Positions 16,040-24,035 of a stretch of DNA of 64,000 bases are shown piece by piece. Within the stretch, counting starts at the first letter, position 1; every line of letters begins with the position of its first letter. The notes beneath the pieces are model-generated. The model was not told the origin of the DNA and did not search any database. It saw only the letters and a list, made by a program, of their open reading frames with translations. The position numbers and the translations under genes were made by a program. Source of the DNA: JBBQVZ01 sp963695975 (GTDB lineage: Bacteria; Actinomycetota; UBA4738; HRBIN12); NCBI GenBank assembly GCA_963695975.1, contig CAVOIB010000004.1:124001-188000 (forward strand), written 5' to 3'.

Positions 16040-18529
16040 ATGGCCCCGCCCAGCCCGCATCAGCTCCGCCGCGCGCTCGCGAGAGCCGGGTCGGGAAAGG
16101 CGCTCTCGCTCGATGAAGCCGAGGCGTTGCTCTGGACTCGGGGAGCCGATCTCGGCGAGCTGATGGCCCTGGCGGCCCGGCTCCGATCACTCGGTCACGG
16201 CTCCACGGTCACGTACTCGCGCAAGGTGTTCGTGCCGCTCACGATGCTCTGTCGGGACCACTGCCACTACTGCACGTTCGCCAAACCGCCCGCGAAGCTC
16301 GAGCACCCGTTCCTCTCGCCGGACCAGGTCGTGGCGATCGCCGCCGCCGGTCGCGCGATGGGCTGCAAGGAGGCGTTGTTCACGCTCGGCGATCGTCCGG
16401 AGGAGCGGTATCCGATCGCGCGCGCCTGGCTCGAGGGGCGTGGCTACCGTTCGACGCTCGAGTACCTGCGCGCGGTCTCGATCCGCGTGATCGAGGAGAC
16501 GGGCTTGCTCCCGCATCTCAACCCCGGCGTCATGTCGTACGAGGAGCTCGCCCGTCTCAAGCACGTGAGCGCGTCGATGGGGCTGATGCTCGAAACCTCG
16601 TCGGACCGACTGTCACAGCGGGGTGGACCCCATCTCGGCTCGCCCGACAAGGTGCCCGCGGTGCGGCTGCGGACCATCGAGGATGCGGGCCGATCGGCGA
16701 TCCCGTTCACGACCGGGATCCTCGTCGGCATCGGCGAGACGCCACGGGAACGGGCCGAGTCGCTGTTCGCGCTCCGCGACATCCACAGGCGCTATCGCCA
16801 TATCCAAGAGATCATCGTGCAGAACTTCCGGGCGAAGCCCGGCACCGCCATGCAGCACGCCCCTGAGCCCGAGGATGAGGAGTTCCTCGCGGCCGTCGCG
16901 ACGACGCGGGTGTTGTTCGGGCCGCACATGAGCGTGCAGGCCCCGCCCAACCTGTCAGATCCGGAACAGCAACTGCGTCTGCTCGACGCGGGGATCAACG
17001 ATTGGGGTGGCGTCTCGCCGCTCACGCCGGATCACGTCAACCCCGAGAAGCCGTGGCCGACGCTCCGCGCGCTCGCCGCCACGACGCTCGACCGCGGTTT
17101 CGAGCTCCGAGAACGACTGACCGTGTATCCCCGGTTCGCGCTGGATCCCGACCCGTACCTTTCCGGCAAGATGCGCCTTCCGGTCGCGGCGCTGGCGGCA
17201 CCCGACGGGCTCGCGGTCGAGGGCCGGATACCCGAGCCCGTTTCGTGGCAGGATCCCGACGTCTCCTGGAAGCCACGGACGTCCGCCTTGACGTTCGCCA
17301 AGGGAGCAGACGCGGGCCTGCGGGCGGACGCCCTCGCCGTCTACGGTGACTTCGATGCGCTCGAGGTGACGCGAGGGTGGACCACTCGCGATGTGCATCC
17401 GGACCGGTTGGAGTCCGATGTGAAGCGCGCCCTCATGCGGGCTTCGAGGGGGCGCGAGGTCACGGATCGGGACGCACTTGCGCTGTTCCAAGCGGAGGGG
17501 GCTGCGCTGGAGGCGCTCTGCGGTGTGGCGGACGACCTGCGAGCGGACGCCGTGGGGGACGAGGTGACCTACGTCGTCAATCGGAACATCAACTTCACGA
17601 ACGTCTGCTACGTAGGGTGCCGGTTCTGCGCGTTCGCCCAACGGGAGATCGACGCCGAGTCGTACACGCTGACCCTCTCGGAGATCGCGGACCGCGCCGA
17701 GGAGGCGTGGGAGTGGGGAGCGTCCGAGGTGTGCATCCAAGGGGGGATCCATCCCGACCTGCCGGGGTCGTTCTACTTCGATGTCCTCGATGCCGTGAAG
17801 GCGAGGACCCCTCAGATGCACATCCACGCGTTCAGTCCCATGGAGATCATGAACGGCGCCACGCGGCTGGGGATCTCGTTCCGGGAGTTCTTGGAGCGAT
17901 GCCGCGAGCATGGCTTGGGAACGATCCCGGGGACGGCCGCGGAGATCCTCGACGACGACGTCCGTTGGCTGTTGACCAAGGGGAAGCTGCCGGCCGATAC
18001 ATGGGAGGAGATCGTCCGAACCGCCCACGGCGTCGGCATCAGGAGCAGCTCGACGATCATGTTCGGTCACGTGGACGCGCCGCCCCACTGGGTCGCGCAC
18101 ATCCGTCGACTGGCGGCGATCCAAGCCGACACCGGTGGGTTCACGGAGTTCGTGCCGCTTCCATTCGTGCACCAGAACGCGCCGATCTACCTCGCGGGCA
18201 AGGCGCGACCGGGTCCAACGTTCGAGGAGAACCTCCGGATGCACGCCGTCGCAAGGATCCTGCTCGACGGCCTGATCCCCAACGTGCAGGTGTCCTGGGT
18301 GAAGCTCGGCGTGCAGGCGTGTCAAGCCATCCTCAGAGCGGGCGCGAACGACTTCGGCGGCACGCTGATGGAGGAGACGATCAGCCGCATGGCCGGCGCC
18401 GAGTGGGGGATCGTCATGACGCCCGAACAATTCGACGATGCGATCTTGCAGATCGGTCGCGTCCCCGCCGTCAGGACGACGACGTACGGTCGGGTGGCAT
18501 CGAGCGCCTCAGATAGTCAGTCTGCTTGA
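16040..18529 (+). CDS. fbiC: Bifunctional Fo synthase (FbiC; CofG + CofH)
   Basis: 829 residues with two radical-SAM domains that make Fo from tyrosine and 5-amino-6-ribitylaminouracil. The N-terminal CofG half has the CX3CX2C cluster motif CRDHCHYC at about residues 71-78. The C-terminal CofH half (from about residue 470) has CYVGCRFC at about 523-530, followed by ASEVCIQGGIHPDLPG and HAFSPMEI, which are CofH landmarks. The CofG-CofH order and length match the actinobacterial fusion rather than the separate archaeal proteins. -10-like TAGGCT ends 7 nt before the ATG without a Shine-Dalgarno: a leaderless message. The stop lies within a CTTGAC repeat element. Confidence 0.95.
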   Translation: MAPPSPHQLRRALARAGSGKALSLDEAEALLWTRGADLGELMALAARLRSLGHGSTVTYSRKVFVPLTMLCRDHCHYCTFAKPPAKLEHPFLSPDQVVAIAAAGRAMGCKEALFTLGDRPEERYPIARAWLEGRGYRSTLEYLRAVSIRVIEETGLLPHLNPGVMSYEELARLKHVSASMGLMLETSSDRLSQRGGPHLGSPDKVPAVRLRTIEDAGRSAIPFTTGILVGIGETPRERAESLFALRDIHRRYRHIQEIIVQNFRAKPGTAMQHAPEPEDEEFLAAVATTRVLFGPHMSVQAPPNLSDPEQQLRLLDAGINDWGGVSPLTPDHVNPEKPWPTLRALAATTLDRGFELRERLTVYPRFALDPDPYLSGKMRLPVAALAAPDGLAVEGRIPEPVSWQDPDVSWKPRTSALTFAKGADAGLRADALAVYGDFDALEVTRGWTTRDVHPDRLESDVKRALMRASRGREVTDRDALALFQAEGAALEALCGVADDLRADAVGDEVTYVVNRNINFTNVCYVGCRFCAFAQREIDAESYTLTLSEIADRAEEAWEWGASEVCIQGGIHPDLPGSFYFDVLDAVKARTPQMHIHAFSPMEIMNGATRLGISFREFLERCREHGLGTIPGTAAEILDDDVRWLLTKGKLPADTWEEIVRTAHGVGIRSSSTIMFGHVDAPPHWVAHIRRLAAIQADTGGFTEFVPLPFVHQNAPIYLAGKARPGPTFEENLRMHAVARILLDGLIPNVQVSWVKLGVQACQAILRAGANDFGGTLMEETISRMAGAEWGIVMTPEQFDDAILQIGRVPAVRTTTYGRVASSASDSQSA

Positions 18530-18553
18530 CGGATCTGGTCAAGATACTTGACC
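18525..18553. promoter_or_regulatory. CTTGAC / GTCAAG / CTTGAC half-site array
   Basis: Three alternating half-sites: CTTGAC (18525-18530), GTCAAG (18538-18543) and CTTGAC (18547-18552). The last two form the perfect 17-bp palindrome GGTCAAG-ATA-CTTGACC (18537-18553). The array starts inside the fbiC stop region and lies about 170 nt upstream of whiB. It looks like an operator for a dimeric regulator. Confidence 0.5.
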
Positions 18554-18688
18554 GTGAAGTTTCTCGCTCCGAGCACTTGCACCCGCCCTCGCGCACCGAC
18601 ACGATGAACGTGACAGGAGATTTGAGGGATGTGAGGCAGGGAACTTTCTCGGTATTTCCTCTTGTCACCGAGGACGTTCTTCCCTCAG

Positions 18689-18706
18689 AATCACACGGAT
18701 GTGATT
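18689..18706 (+). promoter_or_regulatory. Inverted repeat / leader hairpin before whiB
   Basis: AATCACA-CGGA-TGTGATT: a perfect 7-bp inverted repeat with a 4-nt loop ending 4 nt before the purine-rich Shine-Dalgarno tract (18711-18722) of whiB. It could be an operator or an RNA hairpin affecting ribosome access. Confidence 0.45.
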
Positions 18707-18724
18707 TCGGGGGGGAGAGAAGAG

Positions 18725-18952
18725 GTGCATCACTACATCCCTTGGCAAGAACGAGCACGGTGTCGCGAATACGATCCGGAGGTTTTCTTCCCCGAGAAGG
18801 GAGGCTCATCGAGGGAGGCCAAGCGGATCTGCAGCGAATGCCCCGTTCGCATCGAGTGCCTCAACTACGCCCTCCGCCGCGACGAGCGCTACGGCGTGTG
18901 GGGCGGGATGAGCGAACGGGAGCGCCGACGCTTGAAGCGCATGGCGTCGTGA
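18725..18952 (+). CDS. WhiB-family iron-sulfur transcription regulator (WhiB2-like)
   Basis: 75 residues binding a [4Fe-4S] cluster through Cys13, Cys36, Cys39 and Cys45 (CSECPVRIEC). GVWGG at 57-61 is the family's beta-turn, followed by a basic C-terminal tail for DNA contact. The frame runs upstream to an ATG at 18662, but GTG 18725 has a strong Shine-Dalgarno tract 2-14 nt away and matches the usual WhiB start just before the W-x-x-x-A-x-C motif. WhiB2-type proteins control septation in mycobacteria and sporulation division in Streptomyces (WhiB). Its position next to F420 and manB genes matches the mycobacterial whiB2 neighbourhood. Regulatory repeats upstream suggest complex control. Confidence 0.9.
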   Translation: MHHYIPWQERARCREYDPEVFFPEKGGSSREAKRICSECPVRIECLNYALRRDERYGVWGGMSERERRRLKRMAS

Positions 18953-18980
18953 TCCGAACGTGATGGTGAAAGGGGGCAGC

Positions 18981-19367
18981 ATGGCAGTTGCCAGGAAGAA
19001 GACCGCAGCGCGCAAGCCGGCCGCCAGGAAGAAGACGGCGGCTCGCAAGCCCGCGGCACGCAGGAAGACCGCAGCGCGCAAGCCGGCCGCCAGGAAGAAG
19101 ACGGCGGCTCGCAAGCCCGCGGCACGCAGGAAGACCGCAGCGCGCAAGCCGGCCGCCAGGAAGAAGACGGCGGCTCGCAAGCCCGCGGCACGCAAGAAGA
19201 CCGCAGCGCGCAAGCCGGCCGCCAGGAAGAAGACGGCGGCTCGCAAGCCCGCGGCACGCAGGAAGACCGCAGCGCGCAAGCCGGCCGCCAGGAAGAAGAC
19301 GGCGGCTCGCAAGCCCGCGGCACGCAGGAAGACCGCAGCGCGCAAGCCCGCGGCACGCAAGCGCTGA
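18981..19367 (+). CDS. Histone H1-like Lys/Ala/Arg/Pro repeat protein
   Basis: 128 residues, almost entirely eleven consecutive copies of an 11-residue unit (KTAARKPAAR followed by K or R), preceded by MAVARK. It resembles the basic tails of bacterial histone H1-like and HupB/HU-extension proteins, which bind DNA through lysine-rich PAKKA-type repeats. No folded domain (for example HU) is present. ATG 18981 is chosen for its Shine-Dalgarno (AAAGGGGG, 18969-18976). The DNA encoding it is a tandem repeat alternating two codon versions. A strong hairpin terminator follows at 19390. Probable nucleoid or chromatin compaction role; inference from composition only. Confidence 0.75.
   Translation: MAVARKKTAARKPAARKKTAARKPAARRKTAARKPAARKKTAARKPAARRKTAARKPAARKKTAARKPAARKKTAARKPAARKKTAARKPAARRKTAARKPAARKKTAARKPAARRKTAARKPAARKR
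18999..19361 (+). repeat. Tandem repeat, 33-bp unit in 66-bp double units (11 copies)
   Basis: Eleven 33-bp units encode the same 11-residue peptide but mostly alternate between two synonymous-codon versions: version A uses ACC-GCA-GCG and version B uses ACG-GCG-GCT for Thr-Ala-Ala. The period at DNA level is therefore 66 bp. Copies of each version are nearly identical, with a variable AAG/AGG at the unit end, which indicates recent duplication of the double unit. Confidence 0.85.
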
Positions 19368-19389
19368 AGCGACCGCGTTCGCGACGCGA

Positions 19390-19414
19390 GAAGGGGGGCG
19401 GACCGCCCCCCTTC
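19390..19414 (+). terminator. Hairpin terminator after the histone-like gene
   Basis: A perfect 10-bp stem (GAAGGGGGGC at 19390-19399, complement at 19405-19414) with loop GGACC, 22 nt after the stop codon. Very GC-rich, with no U-tract. Confidence 0.75.
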
Positions 19415-19468
19415 CGCTTCCTACCAGGTATCCCGTGCTAGGCTCCGCGCCGCCCGGGAGCGCATCGC

Positions 19469-22400
19469 ATGACTGATCCCTCCAAGGAACACACTTCCTC
19501 GTCCGCGCCCTCCGTCCTGATCGTCTTGGTGGTGAGGGACGCCAAGGGGTGGCTCCGAGCGTCCCTCTCGGCCCTCGGCGCCCAGACGTATCCCCGCATG
19601 GGCGTGGTCGCGGTCGACAACGCTTCACGCGACGATTCGACGGAGGTTCTCGTCAAGGCGCTCGGTGAGCGCCGGGTGCTCACGCTCACGGAGGATCGTG
19701 GGCTGGCAGGGTCCATCCGTGCGGCGCTGGAGCACCCTGCCGCCCGCGCCGCCGATTACCTCCTCGTCCTCCACGACGACACGGCGCTTGACCCCGACGC
19801 CGTGGCGCGGCTGGTCGACGCCGCGATCGGCATCGGCGTCGAAGACGTCGGCATCGTCGGTCCGAAGCTCGTGGACTGGGACGAGCCTCGGCTCCTGCTC
19901 GACGTCGGCAGGTCCACGGATCGATTCGGTCACCCGTACACGCCGCTGCAACCCGGGGAGATCGACCAGGGGCAGTTCGATCGCGTCGTCGAAGTGCTCT
20001 GCGTCCCCACGGCGTCGATGCTGATCTCCCGCGACGTGTGGCAGCGGATCGGGATGTTCGACGAGCGTCTCGATGCTCGTCATGAGGATCTGGACTTCTG
20101 TTGGCGCGCGCGCTTGGCAGGGTTCCGCGTGGTGATGACCCCGCTCGCTCGCGCGAGACATCGAGGAGCATCCGCGCGGGGAGAGCGAGCGGTCGACCGT
20201 CACCAGCGCAGCGATCGGTTCTACGAGGATCGCGCGGCGCTCGCGGCGATGCTGAAGAACTACGCCCTCATCTCCCTCGTGTGGCTGCTCCCGCTCGGCC
20301 TGTTCCTCGCGTTCGTGCGGCTGCTGTATCTGACGCTGACGCGGCGCTTCGACGGCGCGCTCGATCTGATCGGCGCGTGGGGCTGGAACCTGCTCCATCT
20401 CCCCGGGACGCTCTCCCGGCGCGTTCGCGCCCAATCGGTCCGGAAGGTCGGGGATCGACAGCTTCGTCGGTTCATGGGGTCCGCCGGGTTGCGGCTGCCA
20501 CGCTGGTTCGAGACCGCAGGCATGATCCTCGTGGAACAGCGCGAGATCGAAGAGGGGGATGAGGGCCAGTCGGTCCGCAAGCGCCTCCGCGATCGAACGG
20601 CGTCGCTCGTGAGTTCGCACCCCGTGGTGGTCGCTTCGTTCCTCGCGGCTCTCGTTGCGGGCGTCGCGTTCCGCGGGTTGTGGGGTGCGGGATCGCTCCA
20701 CGGAGGTGCGCTTCCTGCGTTCCCATCATCGTGGCAGGGGTTCTTCGATGCGCTGGCATCGGGCTATCGGACGACGCCGCTCGGGGGAACGCTCGCGGCC
20801 AGCCCGGCGCTCGGAGCGATGGGCGGGCTGTCGTGGCTGACCTTCGGCAGCACCTCGATCGCCCAGAAGGTCCTCCTCGCAGGCGGGCCGATCCTCGCGT
20901 CCGTCATGCTCTACCGAGCGCTCGCTCGGCTCACCGGCCGGCCGGGTGCCGCCGTGGTGGGTGCCGCCTCCTACGGCCTGTCCGCGCTCACCCTCTGGTC
21001 GTTCTCGGAGGGCCGGATCGACCTGCTGGTCGCCCTGTGCGTTCTGCCGGCGCTCGCTGAGCGGCTCGAGGTGGCGTTCGGCCGCGATGCGCTCTCGGAC
21101 TCGAGCTGGCGTTTCACGGTCGGTGTGGGGATCACGCTGGCGGTGGGCGTTGCGTTCGTCCCAGGCGTCGTGCTGGCGGCCGCGACCATGCTCCTGGTGC
21201 AGATCCTGTTCGGTCCCTCCAGAGGGAGAGGGACCGTGCTGTCTCTGGCGATCGCTCTCACGGCGTCAGTCTTGCTGCTCCCGTTCCTTCCGACGATCGC
21301 CTCCTCGGGTGCCGTAGGGCTCGGCTCGACGCTCGGCACGACCGACCTCGGCTCGTTGGGGCGGCTCGCGCTCGGCGGTGGACCCGGGACGTGGGCGATC
21401 GGTGCGTTCCTTCCGATCGCCGCCGTGCTCGCGCTCGCGTTGGTGAGTCCTGAGTACCGGGGGATCGCACTGCGCACCACGATGATCGCGATAGCCGGAC
21501 TCGGGCTCGCGTGGCTGTCCTCGGCGGGATACCTCCCGGGCTGGGCGTCGAACGCCCCGGTCTACCTCGCCATGACGGCGATGGCGGAAGCGCTCGTGGT
21601 CGGCCTCGGGCTCGCGTCGGTGCTCGCCGGGCTCGGCAGGGAGGCGTTCGGCCTGCGGCAGATCGGGACGGCACTGCTCGCGGTCGTCCTCGGAGCGGGA
21701 TTGCTCCTGCAATCGGCAGCGGCGATGGTGGGAGCCTGGTCGGTCGGCGGGCCAGACGCTCTTCCCCCAGCGTGGGCGCTCGTCACGAGCGGCTCCACCG
21801 AGGACTTCCGCGTGCTGTGGGTCGGCGCCGATACCGGCACCAGGTTCGTCGCGCCGGGAGGCGATCCGGCCGGCCTTGCCCCCGACGGCTCGTCGTCGCT
21901 CCGATACGGATTGACCGATCGAACGGGCACGAGCGCGCTTGACACGGGTCGAGCGCTGACCGGCGGGGGCGCGACGTATCTGCGCAACGCGCTCGACCAA
22001 GTGCTATCGGGTGACACCGTTCACGCGGGTGCGTTGCTGGCGCCGCTCGGTGTGCGCTTCGTCATCTCGGCGCGGGGCGACCTTCCGCCTGGAGCGCAGG
22101 AGATCCTCGACGCGCAGGTCGATCTCGACCGCCTCGGGACGTCGGGCCTCGTGATCTATCGCAACGCCGCCTCCCTCCCCCCCGCCGCCGTCGTGCCGTC
22201 CGAAGGCACGCTCGATGCGGTCGTCGCCTCGGATGATCTCGGTGTCATCGCGCAGCTGCCCGATGTTCGTACCGCGCGGCTGAAGGCGGTCGGGGGTGGG
22301 TGGGCCGGGGTCGCCCCGTCCCCGGGGACCGCGCTCGTCTCCACCGCGTACAGCGGCGATTGGCGGATGGAGACCGCCGGGGGCGCGTCGGTGCGACCTC

Positions 22401-22555
22401 GAGAGGCGTTCGGGTGGTCCACGTCGTTCGAGGCACCCGCCGGCGTCGTGCGCGTGCGGTTCGCGAACCAATGGGTGCGAACGGTGGAGACCGTCATCCT
22501 CGGGCTGTTCTGGGCGGCAGCTCTCTGGGTGACGAGGAAGCCGGTGGGTCGGTGA
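19469..22555 (+). CDS. Large GT2 glycosyltransferase with multi-pass membrane C-terminus
   Basis: 1028 residues. The N-terminal about 250 residues are a GT-A glycosyltransferase (SVLIVLVVRDAKGWLRASL, VAVDNASRDDST, LLVLHDDTAL with a DD motif, and MFDERLDARHEDLDFCWRARLAG). The rest is a membrane region with about 12-14 transmembrane helices and an extracytoplasmic C-terminal domain ending in one more helix. Related actinobacterial proteins lie near whiB/manB and are probably polyprenyl-linked sugar transferases of the cell envelope; the donor is unknown. A -10-like TAGGCT (19439-19444) precedes the ATG by 24 nt. The stop overlaps the GTG of the DUF5719 gene, indicating a two-gene unit. Confidence 0.8.
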   Translation: MTDPSKEHTSSSAPSVLIVLVVRDAKGWLRASLSALGAQTYPRMGVVAVDNASRDDSTEVLVKALGERRVLTLTEDRGLAGSIRAALEHPAARAADYLLVLHDDTALDPDAVARLVDAAIGIGVEDVGIVGPKLVDWDEPRLLLDVGRSTDRFGHPYTPLQPGEIDQGQFDRVVEVLCVPTASMLISRDVWQRIGMFDERLDARHEDLDFCWRARLAGFRVVMTPLARARHRGASARGERAVDRHQRSDRFYEDRAALAAMLKNYALISLVWLLPLGLFLAFVRLLYLTLTRRFDGALDLIGAWGWNLLHLPGTLSRRVRAQSVRKVGDRQLRRFMGSAGLRLPRWFETAGMILVEQREIEEGDEGQSVRKRLRDRTASLVSSHPVVVASFLAALVAGVAFRGLWGAGSLHGGALPAFPSSWQGFFDALASGYRTTPLGGTLAASPALGAMGGLSWLTFGSTSIAQKVLLAGGPILASVMLYRALARLTGRPGAAVVGAASYGLSALTLWSFSEGRIDLLVALCVLPALAERLEVAFGRDALSDSSWRFTVGVGITLAVGVAFVPGVVLAAATMLLVQILFGPSRGRGTVLSLAIALTASVLLLPFLPTIASSGAVGLGSTLGTTDLGSLGRLALGGGPGTWAIGAFLPIAAVLALALVSPEYRGIALRTTMIAIAGLGLAWLSSAGYLPGWASNAPVYLAMTAMAEALVVGLGLASVLAGLGREAFGLRQIGTALLAVVLGAGLLLQSAAAMVGAWSVGGPDALPPAWALVTSGSTEDFRVLWVGADTGTRFVAPGGDPAGLAPDGSSSLRYGLTDRTGTSALDTGRALTGGGATYLRNALDQVLSGDTVHAGALLAPLGVRFVISARGDLPPGAQEILDAQVDLDRLGTSGLVIYRNAASLPPAAVVPSEGTLDAVVASDDLGVIAQLPDVRTARLKAVGGGWAGVAPSPGTALVSTAYSGDWRMETAGGASVRPREAFGWSTSFEAPAGVVRVRFANQWVRTVETVILGLFWAAALWVTRKPVGR

Positions 22556-23946
22556 GAGCGGCGCGACATGCCGGGCGCGGCCGCGGGCAGGGGGTCCTCG
22601 CGCTGGCGGTACTCCTGTTCGTCGTCGGCGGAGGGATCGCGCTCCAGCGCGGGCTGGGTCCGCGCCCTCCCGCCCAAGCCTCTCGCGGATCGGCGCGTTC
22701 GGGCGCATGGTTCTGCCCCCACGGCGGCGGTCCGAGATCATGGAACGCGACGTTGTACCTCGCCAACCCGGGAACGCAGGATGTGACGGCGCGCGTGTCG
22801 CCGATCTCGGCGCGTCATCCGGGAGCCTCGTCCGACGTCGTGGTCCCGGCGCAGGCGACCGTCGCGGTCGCCGTTCCGGCCAAGGGTCGCGAGGCCTCAG
22901 CCTTCGTGGAGTACTTCGGTGGATGGGTCGCGGCAGGCTGGGTGACCCAGGGCGGTGGCGGGGAGATCGGCGTTGGCGCCGAGCCGTGCGCGCCCGCGGC
23001 CGGGCGGACGTGGTTCGCCGCCGACGGAACGACCGAACAGGGCGAGGACGCCTACGTGGTCGTGATGAACCCCTTCGCCGCCGATGCCGTGTTCGACGTC
23101 GTGCTGCTGACGCCCAAACGCGCGCCCATCCGAGACTCGAAGCTCACCGACGTCGTGCTGCACCCGGGGCGGAGCGTGGCCTTCCGGCTGAACGCGTTCG
23201 CCGAGGGGGAACCCGCCGTCGGCGCCGAGATCGACGCATCGCTCGGGCGCGTAGCCGTCTCCTCGCTCGGCATCTCGCGCGACGGTGGGATCCGTAGCGT
23301 GATCGGCTCCACGTCCGCGGCGCCGCGCTCGTACCTGCCGGCAGGCAGGGGTGCCGGGCAGTCGTCGCTCGTGATGATGGTTCCCGGAGACGCGGAGATC
23401 GTGTTCGGGGCGACCCTCCTGTCGAAGGAGTTGCCGACGTCGGCGGGCGGCTTGACCGAAGCCACACAGGCGTCGACCTCCGCCCACTCGTATCCGGTCA
23501 CCACGACGGGCGGCTCGTCGATCGACGTCGTCGCGCAGGGGTCGCGTCCTTTCGTGGCCGCGCAGCGGGCGATCGGCGTCGGGAACGACGACGCCGCCAC
23601 CGGTGGCGCCACCACCCCGGCCACCGACGTCGTCGTGCTTCCTGCCGTCGCAGGGGAACCCTCGAAGCCAGGCATCGTCATCGCGGATCCGGGGAACACG
23701 TCTGTGACCGTCACCCTCCACGCGCTGCCGTCGGAGGGCGAGACGGCGCCCGCCGACGTCACGATCACGATCGGCGCGAGCTCCGTGGTGCTCGCGCCGC
23801 TGAGTTTCCTCGAGCACGTGCACACCTCGGCCATCGAGATCCGTTCGGATGGTGGAGGGGTCGTCGCTCTGGCCGCATCGACGTCCCTCGGCGTGAAGGG
23901 ACTCTCGACCTACGCTTTGTCGATGGGGGTCGTGCTCCCCGGCTAA
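22552..23946 (+). CDS. DUF5719-like secreted or anchored protein
   Basis: 464 residues: one N-terminal transmembrane segment (about 16-33) followed by an extracytoplasmic, beta-rich region full of short Val/Thr strands. Conserved-looking segments are WFCPHGG near the N-terminus and TWFAADGTTEQGEDAYVVVMNPF. These match actinobacterial DUF5719 proteins encoded next to large GT2 membrane proteins. GTG 22552 overlaps the upstream stop as GTGA and is preferred to the long upstream extension. Probably works with the GT2 protein in envelope assembly; biochemical function unknown. Confidence 0.7.
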   Translation: MRAARHAGRGRGQGVLALAVLLFVVGGGIALQRGLGPRPPAQASRGSARSGAWFCPHGGGPRSWNATLYLANPGTQDVTARVSPISARHPGASSDVVVPAQATVAVAVPAKGREASAFVEYFGGWVAAGWVTQGGGGEIGVGAEPCAPAAGRTWFAADGTTEQGEDAYVVVMNPFAADAVFDVVLLTPKRAPIRDSKLTDVVLHPGRSVAFRLNAFAEGEPAVGAEIDASLGRVAVSSLGISRDGGIRSVIGSTSAAPRSYLPAGRGAGQSSLVMMVPGDAEIVFGATLLSKELPTSAGGLTEATQASTSAHSYPVTTTGGSSIDVVAQGSRPFVAAQRAIGVGNDDAATGGATTPATDVVVLPAVAGEPSKPGIVIADPGNTSVTVTLHALPSEGETAPADVTITIGASSVVLAPLSFLEHVHTSAIEIRSDGGGVVALAASTSLGVKGLSTYALSMGVVLPG

Positions 23947-23991
23947 GGACCCGTGGCCGCCGGTCCTCGAACCGTTCGCGTCGTTCGCCGG

Positions 23992-23997
23992 TATCAT
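23992..23997 (+). promoter_or_regulatory. -10 element (TATCAT) of the L,D-transpeptidase gene
   Basis: TATCAT 38 nt before the ATG at 24036. A Shine-Dalgarno AGGAG lies 5 nt before the same ATG, so this message should have a normal leader. Confidence 0.45.
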
Positions 23998-24035
23998 CGA
24001 ACGACCCACGGCCCCGAAGGTTCGTCAGGAGACCC

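Noticed and set aside
18689..18706. CRP/cAMP-receptor binding site
   Set aside because: The half-sites are in the opposite order (TCACA then TGTGA) to the TGTGA-N6-TCACA consensus.
18806..19360. Minus-strand repeat frame (Leu-Arg-Ala-Ala-Gly units)
   Set aside because: It is the antisense reading of the histone-like repeat; the plus strand has a start, Shine-Dalgarno and terminator.
18999..19361. CRISPR-like repeat array
   Set aside because: The repeats are contiguous coding units with no spacers and encode a regular peptide.
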